Shown: piece after piece, positions 62,721 to 64,000 of the stretch
How positions within the stretch are numbered: position 1 is the first letter of the stretch
Layout of the letters: each line of letters starts with the position of its first letter
NCBI GenBank assembly: GCA_963921825.1
Contig: OY997593.1
Location: forward strand, 69,238,039 to 69,302,038
Direction: 5' to 3'
Source of the DNA: Erodium maritimum
Taxonomy: Eukaryota > Streptophyta > Magnoliopsida > Geraniales > Geraniaceae
Length of the DNA stretch: 64,000 nt
The notes under the pieces: model-generated
The model's input: only the letters and a program-made list of their open reading frames with translations
What the model was told of the DNA's origin: nothing
Database searches by the model: none
Translations under genes and position numbers: made by a program

Positions 62721-64000
62721 TATCTTTGTATGCTTTCTTATTTGTGTTATTATTTCCATTCTGTTCTAAAGAAAGATGTCAATCAACAACTCATAACATC
62801 TTGTATGACATCTTGCTACTGCACCTGACCAGAATTTCAGGTGTCTTTGATGTGTCTTCCACACATAGAACACAACCAAAGATCCACCAGGATAGGAAAA
62901 TCTCTCACAACCAAGAAAGATCTATTAGGAATGACCTAGAGAGTGACAAGCAAAGAAAAAGATTGGAATTTAGACGGAGCAGAACTCTTCCAATCTGCAG
63001 AATCCCAGAAAATCGAGTCCAACATGTATGTGCTAGAAAAGGCATCAAAGGTTCTCAAAGTCGAGAAACCATGAGAATCCAAAGACCGTGACAACTATTC
63101 TAGATGGGACCAGTCGAGACGAATGCCTAAGAGAAAGGTGCGAAGATCCTCCAAGGAAATGAGCTCTTGATCTAGAAGATGACGGCGGAAAGTGAAATTC
63201 CAACCATTGTTCGCCTTAAAATAAATAACCGGTTGACCTTGTTCCACCAACAATATATAGAGGCGAGGAAAAAATCAAAAGAGGAACATTCGTGACCTAG
63301 TCATCCTCTGAAAAACGGATGAAACATCTCGACCCTACAACCCATCGAACTTTTGATGGGCTAAAAATCTCGGGAAACGAGGATCTTGAGTCAGAGGAGC
63401 AATATGACAAAGAACCAAAACGAACTGATATAAAGTAAATATTATCAATAATATAAAAAATGTCAAATAACAATTAAACCTTAATAAGTATCCTTGATTT
63501 TCATCCATATGATCTTGTCTCTTTTTGATCTCTATCTTTTATTCTCGATTCTTTCTCGTACCTCTGTGTGCAAACCACGTTCTGAGAAAATTTAGAACTA
63601 GTTCAAGGCATTCTAACAATTTTCGTTATGTATCAACTAACGATATAGCATTTACAAACAAGACTAAATCGCTAGATGAGAAAAACATAAACATCTGGAT
63701 TAAAAAACTTGCATGACGGGAACAAACGAGAGAGAATTTGAATCCGTCGACTGACTAGATTTTCCCAAACGATATTCACCAAAGTGTCTCCATCATCCCA
63801 TGAATCATGAAGGCCGTTTGGATTACATCAACATGTCGATTCCAATGAAGGTTGTATGGAAAAACTGTTTCCTAAAGATACCAACAACAATTCCCCCTCC
63901 AAGAAAATAATATAAATGGTTTACAAGCTAAAGAACAATGAAATAAAACATAAGCATAAAACTTATGTATCGAAGTTTTATCGGAATGCATGAACTTTGA
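62721..64000. other. Unassigned
   Basis: Open frames at 62726-63091 and 63525-63716 (plus) show no family motif and are basic or low-complexity. I see no gene, RNA gene or transposon end here. Confidence 0.4.

Overview
The window is nuclear DNA of a flowering plant, most likely a eudicot. The genes have GT-AG introns and belong to plant families: a plastid-type solanesyl diphosphate synthase, F-box/FBD and F-box/DUF295 proteins, an X8 (CBM43) wall protein, wall-associated-kinase-like fragments and a FAR1 domain. Between and inside them lie many plant transposons: L1-type LINEs, miniature LTR elements primed by initiator tRNA-Met, long solo-LTR-like elements and Mutator-like MITEs. I do not name a species. 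All calls come from reading the sequence by eye; no database search was run.

Layout. 1-4045 is a decayed LINE on the minus strand. 4046-6130 is gene-poor and holds one MITE. 6266-10694 is an F-box/FBD gene with three exons; both introns carry transposons (a poly(A) retroelement nested in a foldback element in intron 1, a 9-bp-TSD MITE in intron 2). 10695-19360 holds a retroelement with a 13-unit minisatellite, a broken beta-propeller gene, two copies of a local repeat called here R, and a retroelement with clear TSDs. 19365-22540 is a 3.2-kb solo-LTR-like element inside a LINE RNase H fragment. 23690-24724 is an intact single-exon F-box/DUF295 gene. 26170-31680 is a nest: a kinase fragment abutting a 70-bp-LTR miniature retrotransposon, which is itself split by a second long LTR and followed by a mosaic of two miniature families. 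32460-36850 has a FAR1 fragment, the second broken beta-propeller gene, the third R copy and the N-terminal half of a kinase.

38681-39763 is a three-exon gene of unknown function (304 aa). 42903-44408 is a retroelement with 13-bp TSDs. 45806-48674 is the complete six-exon solanesyl diphosphate synthase gene (408 aa), the best supported gene here. 51170-52953 is a small three-exon PDRG1-like prefoldin-family gene (166 aa); three related Mutator-type MITEs sit in both of its introns and just downstream. 57434-58361 is an X8 protein gene with all four exons in frame except for one premature stop. 58752-61331 is a LINE derivative that keeps ORF1 but no reverse transcriptase, bounded by a perfect 16-bp TSD. 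The rest to 64000 is mostly unassigned, with an LTR-like stretch near 61920-62720.

The genes do not form one pathway. The solanesyl diphosphate synthase would make the C45 side chain of plastoquinone, the two F-box genes would supply SCF ubiquitin-ligase adaptors, and the PDRG1-like protein would belong to a prefoldin-like chaperone complex. I found no unmistakable new multi-gene system. The most unusual structures are the mosaic of miniature LTR elements (29700-31680), the group of LINE-like elements lacking ORF2 (7429, 16921, 42903, 55568 and 58752) and the three MITEs clustered on one small gene.
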